64,000 bases of DNA from DASWED01 sp036394995. GTDB lineage: Bacteria; Actinomycetota; UBA4738; JACQTL01. Shown piece after piece: positions 54,964 to 63,766 of the stretch. The position numbers and the translations under genes are program-made. The notes below the pieces were generated by a model, which was not told the DNA's origin, did no database searches, and was given only the letters and a program-made list of their open reading frames with translations. Positions within the stretch are counted from its first letter, which is position 1; each line of letters begins with the position of its first letter. Location: NCBI GenBank assembly GCA_036394995.1, contig DASWED010000054.1:5642-69641 (forward strand), in the 5' to 3' direction.

Positions 54964-56049
54964 ATGGCTGAGGTCCAGGACCTGTACGAGGTCCTCGGGG
55001 TCGACCGCGAGGCCACGGAGGAGGACATCCGCCGGGCCTACCGGCGCCTGGCCCGGGAACACCACCCGGACGTCAACGCGGATCCCGCCGCGGAGGACCG
55101 CTTCAAGCAGGTCGCGGCGGCCTACGAGGTCCTGTCCGATCCCCAGAAGCGGCGGCAGTACGACACGTTCGGGAACCAGTCGATCCCCGACCTGTTCCCG
55201 TTCGGGGACATCTTCGACGCGCTGTTCGGCGGCGGCCTGGGACGGCGGCGGTCCCGCGGCCCGCGTACCCGGGCCCGCCGCGGCGAGGACCTGTTCGCCG
55301 ACGTCTCGCTCACGCTGCGGGAGGCGGCGTTCGGCCTCCAGCGGGAGGTCCCCATCGACTCCCTCGAGCCCTGTGCCCGGTGCGGCGGGACCGGCGCCGA
55401 GCCCGGCACCAGCCCCTCGCGGTGCTCGCGGTGCGGGGGGAGCGGCGAGCTCCAGGAGGTCCAGCGCAGCGTGTTCGGCACGATCATGACCGCGCGGCCG
55501 TGCCCGACGTGCCGGGGGTCGGGCGAGGAGATCCTCTCGCCCTGCACGGAGTGCCGGGGCCAGGGCCGGACCGGCCGCCGCCAGGTGGTGACGGTGGACG
55601 TCCCCGCGGGGGTGGCCGACGGGATGGAGCTCCGTATCGCGGGCGCCGGGAACGCCGGAGTGTTCGGAGGGCCGCCCGGCGACCTGTACCTCCAGGTGGG
55701 CGTGGAGCCCCATCCCGACTTCGACCGCCGCGGCCAGGACCTGCTGTCGATCCTCGAGGTGCCGCTCACGCACGCGGTGCTGGGGGCGGAGGTGGACGTC
55801 CCGACCCTCGACGGGACCGAACGCGTGAAGATCGCCCCGGGGACCCAGCCAGGCACCGTGGTCCGCCTTCGGGGCCAGGGGGTCCCGAACCTCGGGCGGC
55901 GCGGCCGCGGTGATCTGTTCCTCACGGTGCAGGTCGAGGTCCCCCAGGAGATCCGCAAGGACGAACGGGTCCTGGTGGAGCGCCTGGCCGAGCTCCGCGG
56001 AGAGTCCGCCCGGCGGGGCACGGCCCGCCTGCGGAGGCCCCAGCCGTGA
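54964..56049 (+). CDS. dnaJ: molecular chaperone DnaJ
   Basis: A 361-residue Hsp40 co-chaperone of DnaK. The J domain has DLYEVLGVDREATEEDIRRA and HHPDVNAD with the HPD triad at about residue 34. A short Gly/Phe/Arg linker (FDALFGGGLGRRRSRG) leads to the zinc domain with four Cys-x2-Cys-x-G-x-G repeats (CARCGGTGAEPG, CSRCGGSGEL, CPTCRGSGEE, CTECRGQGRT). The C-terminal beta domains (VTVDVPAGVADGMELRIAGA; VRLRGQGVPNLGRRGRGDLF) complete it. It is under CIRCE/HrcA control through hrcA. It overlaps the HIT gene by four bases. Confidence 0.95.
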   Translation: MAEVQDLYEVLGVDREATEEDIRRAYRRLAREHHPDVNADPAAEDRFKQVAAAYEVLSDPQKRRQYDTFGNQSIPDLFPFGDIFDALFGGGLGRRRSRGPRTRARRGEDLFADVSLTLREAAFGLQREVPIDSLEPCARCGGTGAEPGTSPSRCSRCGGSGELQEVQRSVFGTIMTARPCPTCRGSGEEILSPCTECRGQGRTGRRQVVTVDVPAGVADGMELRIAGAGNAGVFGGPPGDLYLQVGVEPHPDFDRRGQDLLSILEVPLTHAVLGAEVDVPTLDGTERVKIAPGTQPGTVVRLRGQGVPNLGRRGRGDLFLTVQVEVPQEIRKDERVLVERLAELRGESARRGTARLRRPQP

Positions 56050-56399
56050 CGTACGAGCCGGGGTGCCTGTTCTGCCGGATCGCGGCGGAGGAGGAGCCCG
56101 CCGACGTCGTCCACGCCACCGACCACATCGTGGCCTTCCGGGACACCACGCCCCGGGCTCCGGTGCACATCCTGCTGATCCCCCGCCAGCACATCGCCTC
56201 GGTGCGGAGCCTGCGCGAACGCCACGGGGAGATGCTGGCCGACCTGTTCGTCTCCGCGGCCCACGTGGCCAGGGCCGAGGGGATCGACCGATCCGGATGG
56301 CGCCTGGTGACCAACACCGGTCCCGCCGCCGGCCAGACGATTCGCCACCTGCACTTCCACCTGCTGGGAGGTCGTCCGATGGGGTGGCCTCCTGGATGA
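56046..56399 (+). CDS. HIT-family nucleotide-binding protein
   Basis: A 117-residue histidine-triad protein of the Hint group. CLFCRIAAEEEPADVVHATD, AFRDTTPRAPVHILLIPRQH and the triad HLHFHLLGGRPMGWPPG are diagnostic. Hint proteins hydrolyse adenosine phosphoramidates. The GTG overlaps the dnaJ stop (GTGA). Position between dnaJ and phoH is conserved in many actinobacteria. The Cys pair near the start (CLFC) may bind zinc. Confidence 0.93.
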   Translation: MTYEPGCLFCRIAAEEEPADVVHATDHIVAFRDTTPRAPVHILLIPRQHIASVRSLRERHGEMLADLFVSAAHVARAEGIDRSGWRLVTNTGPAAGQTIRHLHFHLLGGRPMGWPPG

Positions 56400-56437
56400 G
56401 GACGCCCTCCGGTGCTGGGCCCGGCCACCGGCGCACG

Positions 56438-56443
56438 TATAAT
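56438..56443 (+). promoter_or_regulatory. perfect TATAAT -10 element upstream of phoH
   Basis: TATAAT lies 39 bases after the HIT stop and 81 bases before the proposed phoH start. The start of transcription would be near 56450, five bases before a strong hairpin. Confidence 0.55.
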
Positions 56444-56454
56444 CGACGGAGACC

Positions 56455-56476
56455 GGGGTCGCGCGGGCGCGACCCC
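56455..56476 (+). promoter_or_regulatory. 5'-leader hairpin of the phoH transcript
   Basis: GGGGTCGCGC (56455-56464) and GCGCGACCCC (56467-56476) form a perfect 10-base repeat with two bases between, followed by GTTTCG. It would be at the very 5' end of an mRNA started from the TATAAT at 56438. It could stabilise the transcript or attenuate it. Confidence 0.5.
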
Positions 56477-56524
56477 GTTTCGCACATCGAGAAGGAGCGG
56501 GGCGAGGTCCCCGGAACGCACGAC

Positions 56525-57502
56525 TTGGCGAAAGCCACCACGCAGGTCAAGATCCTGGTCCCCGGCAGCCAGCCGATGGTTGCCCTCCTCGGCCGTACCG
56601 ACGAGCTGCTGAAGATCGTCGAGAACGCCTTCGACTCGCAGATCGTGGTCCGCGGCAACGAGATCACGATCACCGGGCAGGAGGGCGAGGCCGAGAAGGT
56701 CGGCATGCTGTTCGAGGAGCTGCTCGCCCTGCTCGAACGGGGCCACGTGCTGAGCGAATCGAGCGTGGGCCAGACCATCGACCTGGTGAAGGGCGACGAG
56801 GTGCGCCCCACCGAGGTCCTGGGCGACCGCGTCCTCACCAGCCGGGGGCGGTCCATCGGTCCGAAGACGCTGGGCCAGAAGCACTACGTGGACGCGCTGC
56901 GGCGCTCGACGGTGACGTTCGCCATCGGCCCGGCCGGGACCGGGAAGACCTACCTCGCCGTGGCCACCGCGGTGAAGGCGCTGCAGGACTCGGAGGTGCG
57001 CCGGATCATCCTGACCCGCCCCGCGGTAGAGGCAGGCGAGCGCCTCGGGTTCCTCCCCGGAACCCTGTACGAGAAGATCGACCCGTACATGAAGCCGCTG
57101 TACGACGCCCTCTACGAGATGATGGACGCCGACGCCCTCCAACGCCTCATGGAACGCGGCACGATCGAGGTCGCGCCCCTGGCATTCATGCGGGGCCGTA
57201 CCCTGAACGACTCATTCATCATCCTTGACGAAGGTCAGAACACTTCGCCCGAACAGATGAAGATGTTCCTGACCAGGCTGGGGTTCGGGTCGAAGGCCGC
57301 GATCAACGGGGACGTCACGCAGACGGACCTCCCGGCGGGACAGCGGTCCGGGCTCTCGGTGATCGAGGAGATCCTGGCCGGGATCGAGGGGATCGAGTTC
57401 ATCCATCTCGGGGCCCGCGACGTGGTCCGGCACAAGATCGTGCAGGACATCGTGGAGGCCTACCGGCGCTTCGCCGAGCGCCCGGCCTCCATGGGCGAGT
57501 GA
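56525..57502 (+). CDS. phoH: PhoH-family ATPase/RNA helicase-like protein
   Basis: A 325-residue P-loop protein. An N-terminal KH-like region (QVKILVPGSQPMVALLGRTD; VVRGNEITITGQEGEAEKVG) is followed by the PhoH ATPase: TLGQKHYVDALRRSTVTFAI, Walker A GPAGTGKTYLAVATAVKALQ (about residue 136), RIILTRPAVEAGERLGFLPG and Walker B FIILDEGQNTSPEQMKMFLT. It is linked to RNA metabolism with YbeY. No ATG or GTG lies in frame before the conserved region, so TTG 56525 is the likeliest start; ATG 56577 would cut into conserved sequence. It overlaps ybeY by four bases. Confidence 0.9.
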   Translation: MAKATTQVKILVPGSQPMVALLGRTDELLKIVENAFDSQIVVRGNEITITGQEGEAEKVGMLFEELLALLERGHVLSESSVGQTIDLVKGDEVRPTEVLGDRVLTSRGRSIGPKTLGQKHYVDALRRSTVTFAIGPAGTGKTYLAVATAVKALQDSEVRRIILTRPAVEAGERLGFLPGTLYEKIDPYMKPLYDALYEMMDADALQRLMERGTIEVAPLAFMRGRTLNDSFIILDEGQNTSPEQMKMFLTRLGFGSKAAINGDVTQTDLPAGQRSGLSVIEEILAGIEGIEFIHLGARDVVRHKIVQDIVEAYRRFAERPASMGE

Positions 57503-57963
57503 GCCCGCATCCCGTGGACGGCGGCGGCAAACCCAGGCCCGAACCCGAGGCGACGGTCCTGATCTCCAACCGCCAGGATGACCCGGTGGACGAGACGGGA
57601 CTGAGCGAGCTGGCGGTCCGCACCCTCCGGGCCGAGAACGTGAGCTCGTTCGAGCTGTCGGTGTCGTTCGTGGGCCTGGATGAGATGGAGGACCTCCACG
57701 TCCGGTACCTGGACGAACCGGGCCCCACGGACGTGCTCTCGTTCCCCATCGATGAGGAGGCCGGGGACGGGGTACGCATCCTGGGAGACGTCGTGATCTG
57801 CCCCTCGTACGCGGCGCGCAACAACCCGGACGTCGGGTCCGAGGTTCGCCTGCTGCTGGTGCACGGCATCCTCCACCTGCTCGGCTACGACCACGAGGAC
57901 GACGTCGAGCGGGCCGACATGTGGTCCCGGCAGGAGCGCTACAGCGGGGTGGCCGTCTCGTGA
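57499..57963 (+). CDS. ybeY: endoribonuclease YbeY
   Basis: A 154-residue metalloprotein for 16S rRNA 3'-end maturation and ribosome quality control. The zinc motif HGILHLLGYDHEDDVERADM is complete (three His). YLDEPGPTDVLSFPIDEEAG and LGDVVICPSYAARNNPDVGS are the usual upstream blocks. The GTG overlaps the phoH stop and its own stop overlaps corC, both by four bases. The N-terminal 15 residues are poorly conserved. Confidence 0.93.
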   Translation: MSPHPVDGGGKPRPEPEATVLISNRQDDPVDETGLSELAVRTLRAENVSSFELSVSFVGLDEMEDLHVRYLDEPGPTDVLSFPIDEEAGDGVRILGDVVICPSYAARNNPDVGSEVRLLLVHGILHLLGYDHEDDVERADMWSRQERYSGVAVS

Positions 57964-59255
57964 ACGGCACGGACTGGGGCGAGCTCATCGCGGTCGCGCT
58001 GCTGATCGCCGTGGTGGGGGTCATGGCGGCCTCCGAGACGGCCATCACCCGGACGACCCGGATCCGCGCCTACCACCTGGTGGAGGAGAAGCGGCGCGGG
58101 GCGCAGTCGCTGCTGCGGATCGTCGAGAACCCCCCGAAGTACCTCAACGTCGTCCTCCTGCTGACCATGCTGGCCACGACCGGCGGCACCACGCTCGCCA
58201 CCGTGGTCGCCTCGAGACACCTGGAGAACTGGGGGGAGCTCGTGGCCACCGGGGCCATGACGCTGCTGCTGTTCGTGTTCGCGGAGGTCACGCCCAAGAC
58301 GTTCACGATCCAGCACACGGACCGGGTGGCGCTCCGGCTGGCCCCGTTGCTGGTGGGGCTGGTGGGGGTGTTCGGTCCGCTGGCCAAGGGCCTCGTGAAG
58401 ATGGCGAACGTCCTCCTTCCCGGGAAGGGCCTCCCGCAGGGGCCGTACGTCACCGAGCAGGAGATCCGGACCATGGCGGAGGTGGCATCGGAGGAGGACG
58501 AGATCGAGGAGGGCGAGGCCGACCTCATCCACTCGATCTTCGAGTTCGGCGACACCATCGTGCGCGAGGTGATGGTGCCGCGGCCCGACATCGTGGCCAT
58601 CGAGGTCTCGAAGTCCCTCCGTGACCTCATGGACGTGGTCCTGCGATGGGGGTACTCCCGGGTCCCCGTGTACCGCGAGAACCTGGACGACATCGTCGGC
58701 ATCACGTACGCCAAGGACGTGCTGAAGGTCATGGTGCAGGGCAAGGAGGACACACCGCTCGAACGCATCGTCCGCGCGGCGAACTTCGTCCCGGAGGTCA
58801 AGAAGGTGGCCGAGCTCCTCCGGGAGATGCAGCAGAAGAAGTTCCACATCGCGATGGTGTCGGACGAACACGGCTCGGTGTCGGGGCTGGTCACCCTCGA
58901 GGACCTCCTGGAGGAGCTGGTCGGGGAGATCGCCGACGAGTATGACGTGGAACAGCCCCAGGTCGAGAAGGTCGACGACGGCGCGTACCTCGTGGACGGC
59001 CGGACGCCGATCGACGAGATCAACGAGCTCCTGGACAAGGAGCTCCCCGACGACGAATGGGACACGGTCGGGGGACTGATGATGGGCCTGCTCGGGGCGA
59101 TCCCGCTGGAGGGCGAGGAGGTCCGGTTCGACGACCTCACGTTCAAGGCGGAGCGCCTCCAGGGGCGCCGCATCGCCAAGGTACTGATCAGTCCGGCCCC
59201 GCCCCAGGGCGAGAACGGCCAGGCCACGCAGCCGGCGCCGGAGGCCCCGAGATGA
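57960..59255 (+). CDS. CNNM/CorC-type hemolysin-like transporter with CBS pair
   Basis: A 431-residue membrane protein of the HlyC/CorC (CNNM) family. The DUF21 transmembrane domain has ELIAVALLIAVVGVMAASET, LNVVLLLTMLATTGGTTLAT, TGAMTLLLFVFAEVTPKTFT and APLLVGLVGVFGPLAKGLVK. It is followed by two CBS domains (VREVMVPRPDIVAIEVSKSL; ILR-like FHIAMVSDEHGSVSGLVTLE) and a C-terminal CorC_HlyC domain (DEWDTVGGLMMGLLGAIPLE). Members move Mg2+ or other divalent ions. The GTG overlaps the ybeY stop, and the stop overlaps cdd. Confidence 0.9.
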   Translation: MNGTDWGELIAVALLIAVVGVMAASETAITRTTRIRAYHLVEEKRRGAQSLLRIVENPPKYLNVVLLLTMLATTGGTTLATVVASRHLENWGELVATGAMTLLLFVFAEVTPKTFTIQHTDRVALRLAPLLVGLVGVFGPLAKGLVKMANVLLPGKGLPQGPYVTEQEIRTMAEVASEEDEIEEGEADLIHSIFEFGDTIVREVMVPRPDIVAIEVSKSLRDLMDVVLRWGYSRVPVYRENLDDIVGITYAKDVLKVMVQGKEDTPLERIVRAANFVPEVKKVAELLREMQQKKFHIAMVSDEHGSVSGLVTLEDLLEELVGEIADEYDVEQPQVEKVDDGAYLVDGRTPIDEINELLDKELPDDEWDTVGGLMMGLLGAIPLEGEEVRFDDLTFKAERLQGRRIAKVLISPAPPQGENGQATQPAPEAPR

Positions 59256-59659
59256 CGGATGTGCCCGCGGACCGGATCGACGATCTGGTCCGGGCTGCGC
59301 ACGACGCCCGAACCAGGGCCTATGCGCCGTACAGCGAGTTCACCGTGGGAGCCGCGGTGCTGGCGGGGGACCGCGTCTACTCCGGGTGCAACGTGGAGAA
59401 CGCGTCGTACGGGCTGTCGATCTGCGCGGAACGGGTCGCGGCCACCACCGCTGTGGCGGCGGGGGAGCGGCGGATCGACGCCGTGGCCGTGGTGGGCTCC
59501 GCGAACCGCCCCACGCCTCCCTGCGGAGCCTGCCGCCAGTTCCTGAACGAGTTCGGCCCGTCCATGCCGGTGGCCGTGGAGACCCCGGACGGGGTCCGCG
59601 AGGTGTGGTCCCTCGACGCGATCCTGCCGCACGCATTCGGCCCGGAATTCCTGGAGTGA
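59252..59659 (+). CDS. cdd: cytidine deaminase
   Basis: A 135-residue zinc enzyme converting cytidine to uridine in pyrimidine salvage. APYSEFTVGAAVLAGD, GCNVENASYGLSICAERVAA and TPPCGACRQFLNEFGPSMPV carry the substrate-binding Asn/Glu, the catalytic Glu (CAE) and the three zinc Cys of the homotetrameric type. The ATG overlaps the corC stop (ATGA), and the stop overlaps era (GTGA). Confidence 0.95.
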   Translation: MTDVPADRIDDLVRAAHDARTRAYAPYSEFTVGAAVLAGDRVYSGCNVENASYGLSICAERVAATTAVAAGERRIDAVAVVGSANRPTPPCGACRQFLNEFGPSMPVAVETPDGVREVWSLDAILPHAFGPEFLE

Positions 59660-60591
59660 CCGGGCCGGACGCCGAACCGGAGCCCGACCTGCCGGACGCG
59701 CCCGCGTTCCGGTCCGGGATCGTCGCGGTGGTGGGCCGGCCGAACGTCGGGAAGTCCACGCTCGTGAACGTCATGGTCGGGCAGAAGGTGGCCATCGTAT
59801 CGGACAAGCCCCAGACCACGCGTCGGGGGATCCGGGGCATCCTCACCACGGAGCGGTTCCAGGTGGTGTTCACCGACACGCCGGGCTTCCACAAGCCGCG
59901 AACGCCGCTGGGGAAGCGGCTGAACCAGGTGGTGGCGGATTCGGTGGTCGACGTGGACGCGGTGATCCAGGTGGTGGACGCGGCCGCGGGCGTGGGGCGG
60001 GGGGACCGCGAGGTGTTCGTCCGGCGCGTCCAGGCGCTTCCCGCGCCGAAGCTGTGCGCGGTGAACAAGACCGACAGGCTCGGCCACCACGCGCTCGTCC
60101 CCCAACTGGCGAAGGCCGGCGAGCTGGGGGAGTTCGACGAGATCGTTCCCGTGTCGGCGGCCACCGGCCGCGGCGTGGACACGCTCCTCGACCTCGTGGT
60201 GGCGCGCCTGCCGGAGGGCCCGCCCCTGTACCCGACCGACCAGGCTACCGACCAGACCCTCGAGGCCAGGATCGCCGAGCTCATCCGGGAGCAGGCCCTC
60301 GCGCTGACCCGCGAGGAGCTCCCGCACTCGATCGCGGTCGAGGTGGAGGAACTCGACGTGCCGGAGGACCCGGACGAGGTGGCGAGGATCGAGGCCCTGG
60401 TCCTCGTCGAACGCGACTCCCAGAAGGGGATCGTGATCGGCCGGGGCGGAGAGATGCTGAAGACGATCGGGACCCGCGCCCGGGAGCAGCTCGAACCGCT
60501 CCTGGGCCGCCGCGTCTACCTTTCGCTCCGCGTGAAGGTGCTCAGGGACTGGCAGCGCGACCCCCGCGCGCTGGATCGCCTGGGGTTCTAG
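59656..60591 (+). CDS. era: GTPase Era
   Basis: A 311-residue GTPase for 30S assembly and 16S rRNA maturation. G1 is VVGRPNVGKSTLVNVMVGQK, G2 QTTRRGIRGI, G3 FTDTPGFHKPRTPLGKRLNQ, G4 VNKTDR and G5 VSAATG. The C-terminal KH domain has GIVIGRGGEMLKTIGTRARE and ends VKVLRDWQRDPRALDRLGF, the standard Era tail. The GTG overlaps the cdd stop. It is the last gene of the housekeeping run. Confidence 0.95.
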   Translation: MTGPDAEPEPDLPDAPAFRSGIVAVVGRPNVGKSTLVNVMVGQKVAIVSDKPQTTRRGIRGILTTERFQVVFTDTPGFHKPRTPLGKRLNQVVADSVVDVDAVIQVVDAAAGVGRGDREVFVRRVQALPAPKLCAVNKTDRLGHHALVPQLAKAGELGEFDEIVPVSAATGRGVDTLLDLVVARLPEGPPLYPTDQATDQTLEARIAELIREQALALTREELPHSIAVEVEELDVPEDPDEVARIEALVLVERDSQKGIVIGRGGEMLKTIGTRAREQLEPLLGRRVYLSLRVKVLRDWQRDPRALDRLGF

Positions 60592-60708
60592 CGTGGCGGG
60601 ACGGTGACTCTACGCCTGAGTGCTGGCACAGCCAGGGGAACGTGAGTTCGAGCACTTTCGACGCTTGGACGAACGATCCGGACCACATGTGCTAGGAGGG
60701 AGCCGAAG

Positions 60709-61229
60709 ATGGGAACTCGTTCACGTTTTCTGCTGGCGGGAGCGATCGCGGTTGTTCTTGCCGCGACCGCCACGACGCTGGCGCTGGCCGGCTCCTCGCC
60801 CACCCCATCAACGGCAGAGAGCGGCCCTCCGACCAGCGACACCGAGGAGCCTGCTCCCCCGCCTCTCGCTGCGGGACCGCATCCCCTGTCGGAGCCCTCA
60901 CGGATCCCTACGGAGGATTCACCTTCGGCCCCCCTGGGGAGGTACCTTCGATAGACGCAAGCCAAGCAATGGAGATCGCACTCGATCACGGCGTACCAAC
61001 GGACGACCCCAAGCAGGTCTTCGCGAACGCTGTGTACGCGAACTTCTCGTGGAAGGATGAGGTCGATTCCCGCCTCGTGTGGGTCTTCGAATTCACTGGC
61101 GCCTGTATCCCGCAGCATGGGCCCGGTGCAAGTGAATGCATACGCGGCCAATGGGTCACGATCCTCGACGGAAATACTGGCGAGTATCTCCTCTCATACA
61201 GCAGTCCGGTGCGGTTCCCAACGAATTAG
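60709..61229 (+). pseudogene. exported protein gene with probable frameshift
   Basis: The 5' frame encodes a signal peptide (RFLLAGAIAVVLAATATTLA) and a Ser/Thr/Pro-rich linker (SSPTPSTAESGPPTSDTEEP) and stops at 60954. Another frame continues without a start signal as DPYGGFTFGPPGEVPSIDAS, then QAMEIALDHGVPTDDPKQVF, and ends at 61229 with a two-Cys domain (GACIPQHGPGASECIRGQWV). One lost base between about 60850 and 60905 would join them into a protein of about 172 residues. AGGAGGG precedes ATG 60709. Codon use is less GC-biased than in era. It is a pseudogene or sequencing error; no family is recognised. Confidence 0.5.
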
Positions 61230-61288
61230 TGCCACTCGCTGCCATTGACGGTTCGCCGTGCGGAGGGCTGTGATGCGCAGTCTAGCGC

Positions 61289-62467
61289 TCAGTGGTAGAT
61301 CAGGACCTCCGCGTTCATCGGGGCATGGTCGTAGGCCCACTGCGCCGCCCACGGCGGCACCCGGATGCATCCGTGGCTGTGCGGGTACGTCGGCACGGGG
61401 TTGTACCCGTGGATGGCCGCCCGCCAGCAGTACCAGCTGGGATAGATCATCCCGTCGATGACCTGGTGCTCCTTCTCGTAGATGTGCCAGTCGCCGTCCG
61501 GCGTCGGCTTGGTGGGCCTCCCGGTGGACACGTGGAGGATCGAGCTGACCTGGCCGTCGTTCACCAGGAACATCACCTGGAGTGTCTGGTCCACCTCGAT
61601 GTGGTAGCCCGTCTTCGACCCGTGCACCGCGACCGTCCGGGGATCGGCCAGGGCCCGCCACACGTCGGCGTTCACCGAGTACACCCGGTCCATCCGCTGG
61701 ACCTTCCGGAACGCCACCACCGCGTCGGCGGTGCGTTCGTCGTAGGTCTGGTCGATGCCGGTCAGGTAGTAGTGGAGCTGGACCAGTCGCCGTTCCAGGA
61801 GGTACACGAACGGCCCGGTGGAGCCCCGGGCCAGGTACGGCAGCGGCGTGGTCTGCACCGCGGAGAGCGCGGTCCCGGCGAGGTGGGTGGCGTCGGCGAA
61901 CGTGGCCCGGGCCCGGTAGTTCCCCGGCTTCGTGATGGGCCCGACCTTCCGCTGGAACTTGCCGGTGGGGCCGAGGCGGGCGGTCGAGCTCCACACGGGC
62001 GTGGACCCCCGCAGCAGCTGGAGCTGCACCACGGCGCCCTCGTGCCAGGGCCGGACCTGTCCCCGGATGAGGGCCCCGCCGAACAGCCGGACCGACTCGA
62101 GCGCCGTCGTGACCACGGCCCGGACCCCGATCCTCACCGGCGCGCTGGTGGCCACCTTCTGGCTGCCGTGGCGCCACACCGCGTGGACGGTCACGGTCTC
62201 CCGGGGCTCCATGGAGAACGAGAACTTGCCCTGGGCCTTCGTGGTGGTCTCCGCCAGGACCCTTCCCCCGGAGGTCACGAGGCGGACGGTCTCGCCCTGG
62301 CGCCAGGGGGTGATGTGGCCGGCCAGGGCGACGCTGCCGCCGACGGGCACGATCGACGGGGTTGCCCCGAGGGTCACCGAGGGATCCGCGGCCGCCGCCG
62401 GCAGCGCGGCCGTCCCCAGCACGAACAGGCTCACCGCCAGCGCGACGAGCGCGCTTCGAATCCGCAT
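61289..62467 (-). CDS. L,D-transpeptidase with peptidoglycan-binding domain
   Basis: A 392-residue exported cell-wall enzyme that makes 3-3 cross-links or attaches proteins. The signal peptide (ALVALAVSLFVLGTAALPAA) leads to two Ig-like beta domains (about residues 30-190; VPVGGSVALAGHITPWRQGE; LIRGQVRPWHEGAVVQLQLL). A PG_binding_1 helix bundle follows (FVYLLERRLVQLHYYLTGID; TADAVVAFRKVQRMDRVYSV), then the YkuD catalytic domain (VDQTLQVMFLVNDGQVSSIL; HVSTGRPTKPTPDGDWHIYE) with the active-site HSHGCIRVP near residue 360. ATG 62467 follows GAGGAGG. It is divergent from the DUF2330 genes. Confidence 0.88.
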   Translation of the reverse strand: MRIRSALVALAVSLFVLGTAALPAAAADPSVTLGATPSIVPVGGSVALAGHITPWRQGETVRLVTSGGRVLAETTTKAQGKFSFSMEPRETVTVHAVWRHGSQKVATSAPVRIGVRAVVTTALESVRLFGGALIRGQVRPWHEGAVVQLQLLRGSTPVWSSTARLGPTGKFQRKVGPITKPGNYRARATFADATHLAGTALSAVQTTPLPYLARGSTGPFVYLLERRLVQLHYYLTGIDQTYDERTADAVVAFRKVQRMDRVYSVNADVWRALADPRTVAVHGSKTGYHIEVDQTLQVMFLVNDGQVSSILHVSTGRPTKPTPDGDWHIYEKEHQVIDGMIYPSWYCWRAAIHGYNPVPTYPHSHGCIRVPPWAAQWAYDHAPMNAEVLIYH

Positions 62468-62620
62468 CGTCCCCGGCCTCCTCGGATGTGGTGAGGGGAG
62501 GATGGCAGCGAATGCCCGACCACGCAAGGGACGATTTTCCCGCCGGATCCGGGACGTTCGGGAACGCGGACGCCCCGCCGTTCCGTCGAAGCCGGAATCA
62601 GGCAACGGAAGGAGACCTCC

Positions 62621-63688
62621 ATGCGGAGACGGGCCCTTCTCGTCGGTTCCACGGCCGCCCTCGTGCTCGCGCTCGGTGCGGGTCCCGCGCTCGCCTGCGG
62701 GGGACTCGTGTCCCCCAACGGGACGGTCCAGCTGGTGCGGACCACCACGCTCGCCGCCTACCACGACGGCGTGGAGCACTACGTCACCGGGTTCAAGTTC
62801 GTGGGCGGCGGCGCGGAGTTCGGTTCGATCGTCCCCCTGCCGGCCATCCCGTCCAGGCTGATCCGGGGCGGGGACTGGACCCTCCAGCGCCTCGAGATCG
62901 AGGTCCAGCCCCCGGTGAGGGAGGCGCTCGCCGGCGTTCCGGCGCCATCCACGTCCGCTCCGGCCCAGGTCATCATCGAGAAGGACATCGATTCGCTGCA
63001 CCTCACGGTGTTGAAGGGCGGCGGGTTCGCGGTGGGGAAGTGGGCGGCGGACCACGGGTTCGTGCTCCCGCCCGACGCCCCCGAGGTGCTCGACTTCTAC
63101 GCGAACCGGAGCCCGATCTTCATGGCGGTGCAGTTCGACGCGGAGAAGGCGGCGGCGCGGGGCGAGCAGCTCGGCGACGCCATCCCCATCCACCTGGTGA
63201 TCCCGACGAACCGGCCCTGGGTCCCGCTTCGGATCCTGGGGCTCGGCGCCCGTCCCTCCCAGCGGATCGAGGCCGACGTCTTCCTGCTCACCGACGACCG
63301 GCCGAACATGCTGCCGGTGCCCGTGGGGAGCACGGCTCGCGGGACCCACAAGGGCGGGATCCGGCTGGCCCGGAGCGAGGCGGCGTCCTCCGGCCTGCTG
63401 GCGGACCTCCGTTCCGACCGGGGCATGAAGTGGCTGCCCTCGACCGGCATGTGGCTGTCGTTCCTCCAGCTGGACACGGACGCCGGGGACCTGACCTACG
63501 ACCTGGCGCTCAACGTCCGGGGTGGATCCCCGTCCCCGGTCGACGCCGGCCTGAGCTCCCACGAGACCCCGGCGGCGTCGGCGTCCGCCGGCCTGCTGTG
63601 GGCGCTCGCCGCGGCGGTGGCGCTGCTGGCCGTGATGGTCGTCGTGGCAGCGCGCGAACGCCGGGGCGGAGGACGGATCGCGATCTGA
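62621..63688 (+). CDS. DUF2330 exported membrane-anchored protein (copy 1)
   Basis: A 355-residue protein of the DUF2330 family. The signal peptide (STAALVLALGAGPALACGGL) is followed by the family start VSPNGTVQLVRTTTLAAYHD, GFKFVGGGAEFGSIVPLPAI and PIHLVIPTNRPWVPLRILGL. A C-terminal membrane helix (LLWALAAAVALLAVMVVVAA) and a basic tail anchor it. DUF2330 proteins are exported, contain conserved Cys after the signal peptide (ACGG) and have no known activity. GGAAGGAG precedes ATG 62621. A second copy begins 78 bases after its stop. Confidence 0.85.
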   Translation: MRRRALLVGSTAALVLALGAGPALACGGLVSPNGTVQLVRTTTLAAYHDGVEHYVTGFKFVGGGAEFGSIVPLPAIPSRLIRGGDWTLQRLEIEVQPPVREALAGVPAPSTSAPAQVIIEKDIDSLHLTVLKGGGFAVGKWAADHGFVLPPDAPEVLDFYANRSPIFMAVQFDAEKAAARGEQLGDAIPIHLVIPTNRPWVPLRILGLGARPSQRIEADVFLLTDDRPNMLPVPVGSTARGTHKGGIRLARSEAASSGLLADLRSDRGMKWLPSTGMWLSFLQLDTDAGDLTYDLALNVRGGSPSPVDAGLSSHETPAASASAGLLWALAAAVALLAVMVVVAARERRGGGRIAI

Positions 63689-63766
63689 GTCGAGAGGTCG
63701 AACGGGCCGGCTCGAGGCCGCGGGCGACCCCCGCCGCCCTCCGGCCCCGAGGAAGGGAGGTCCTGG

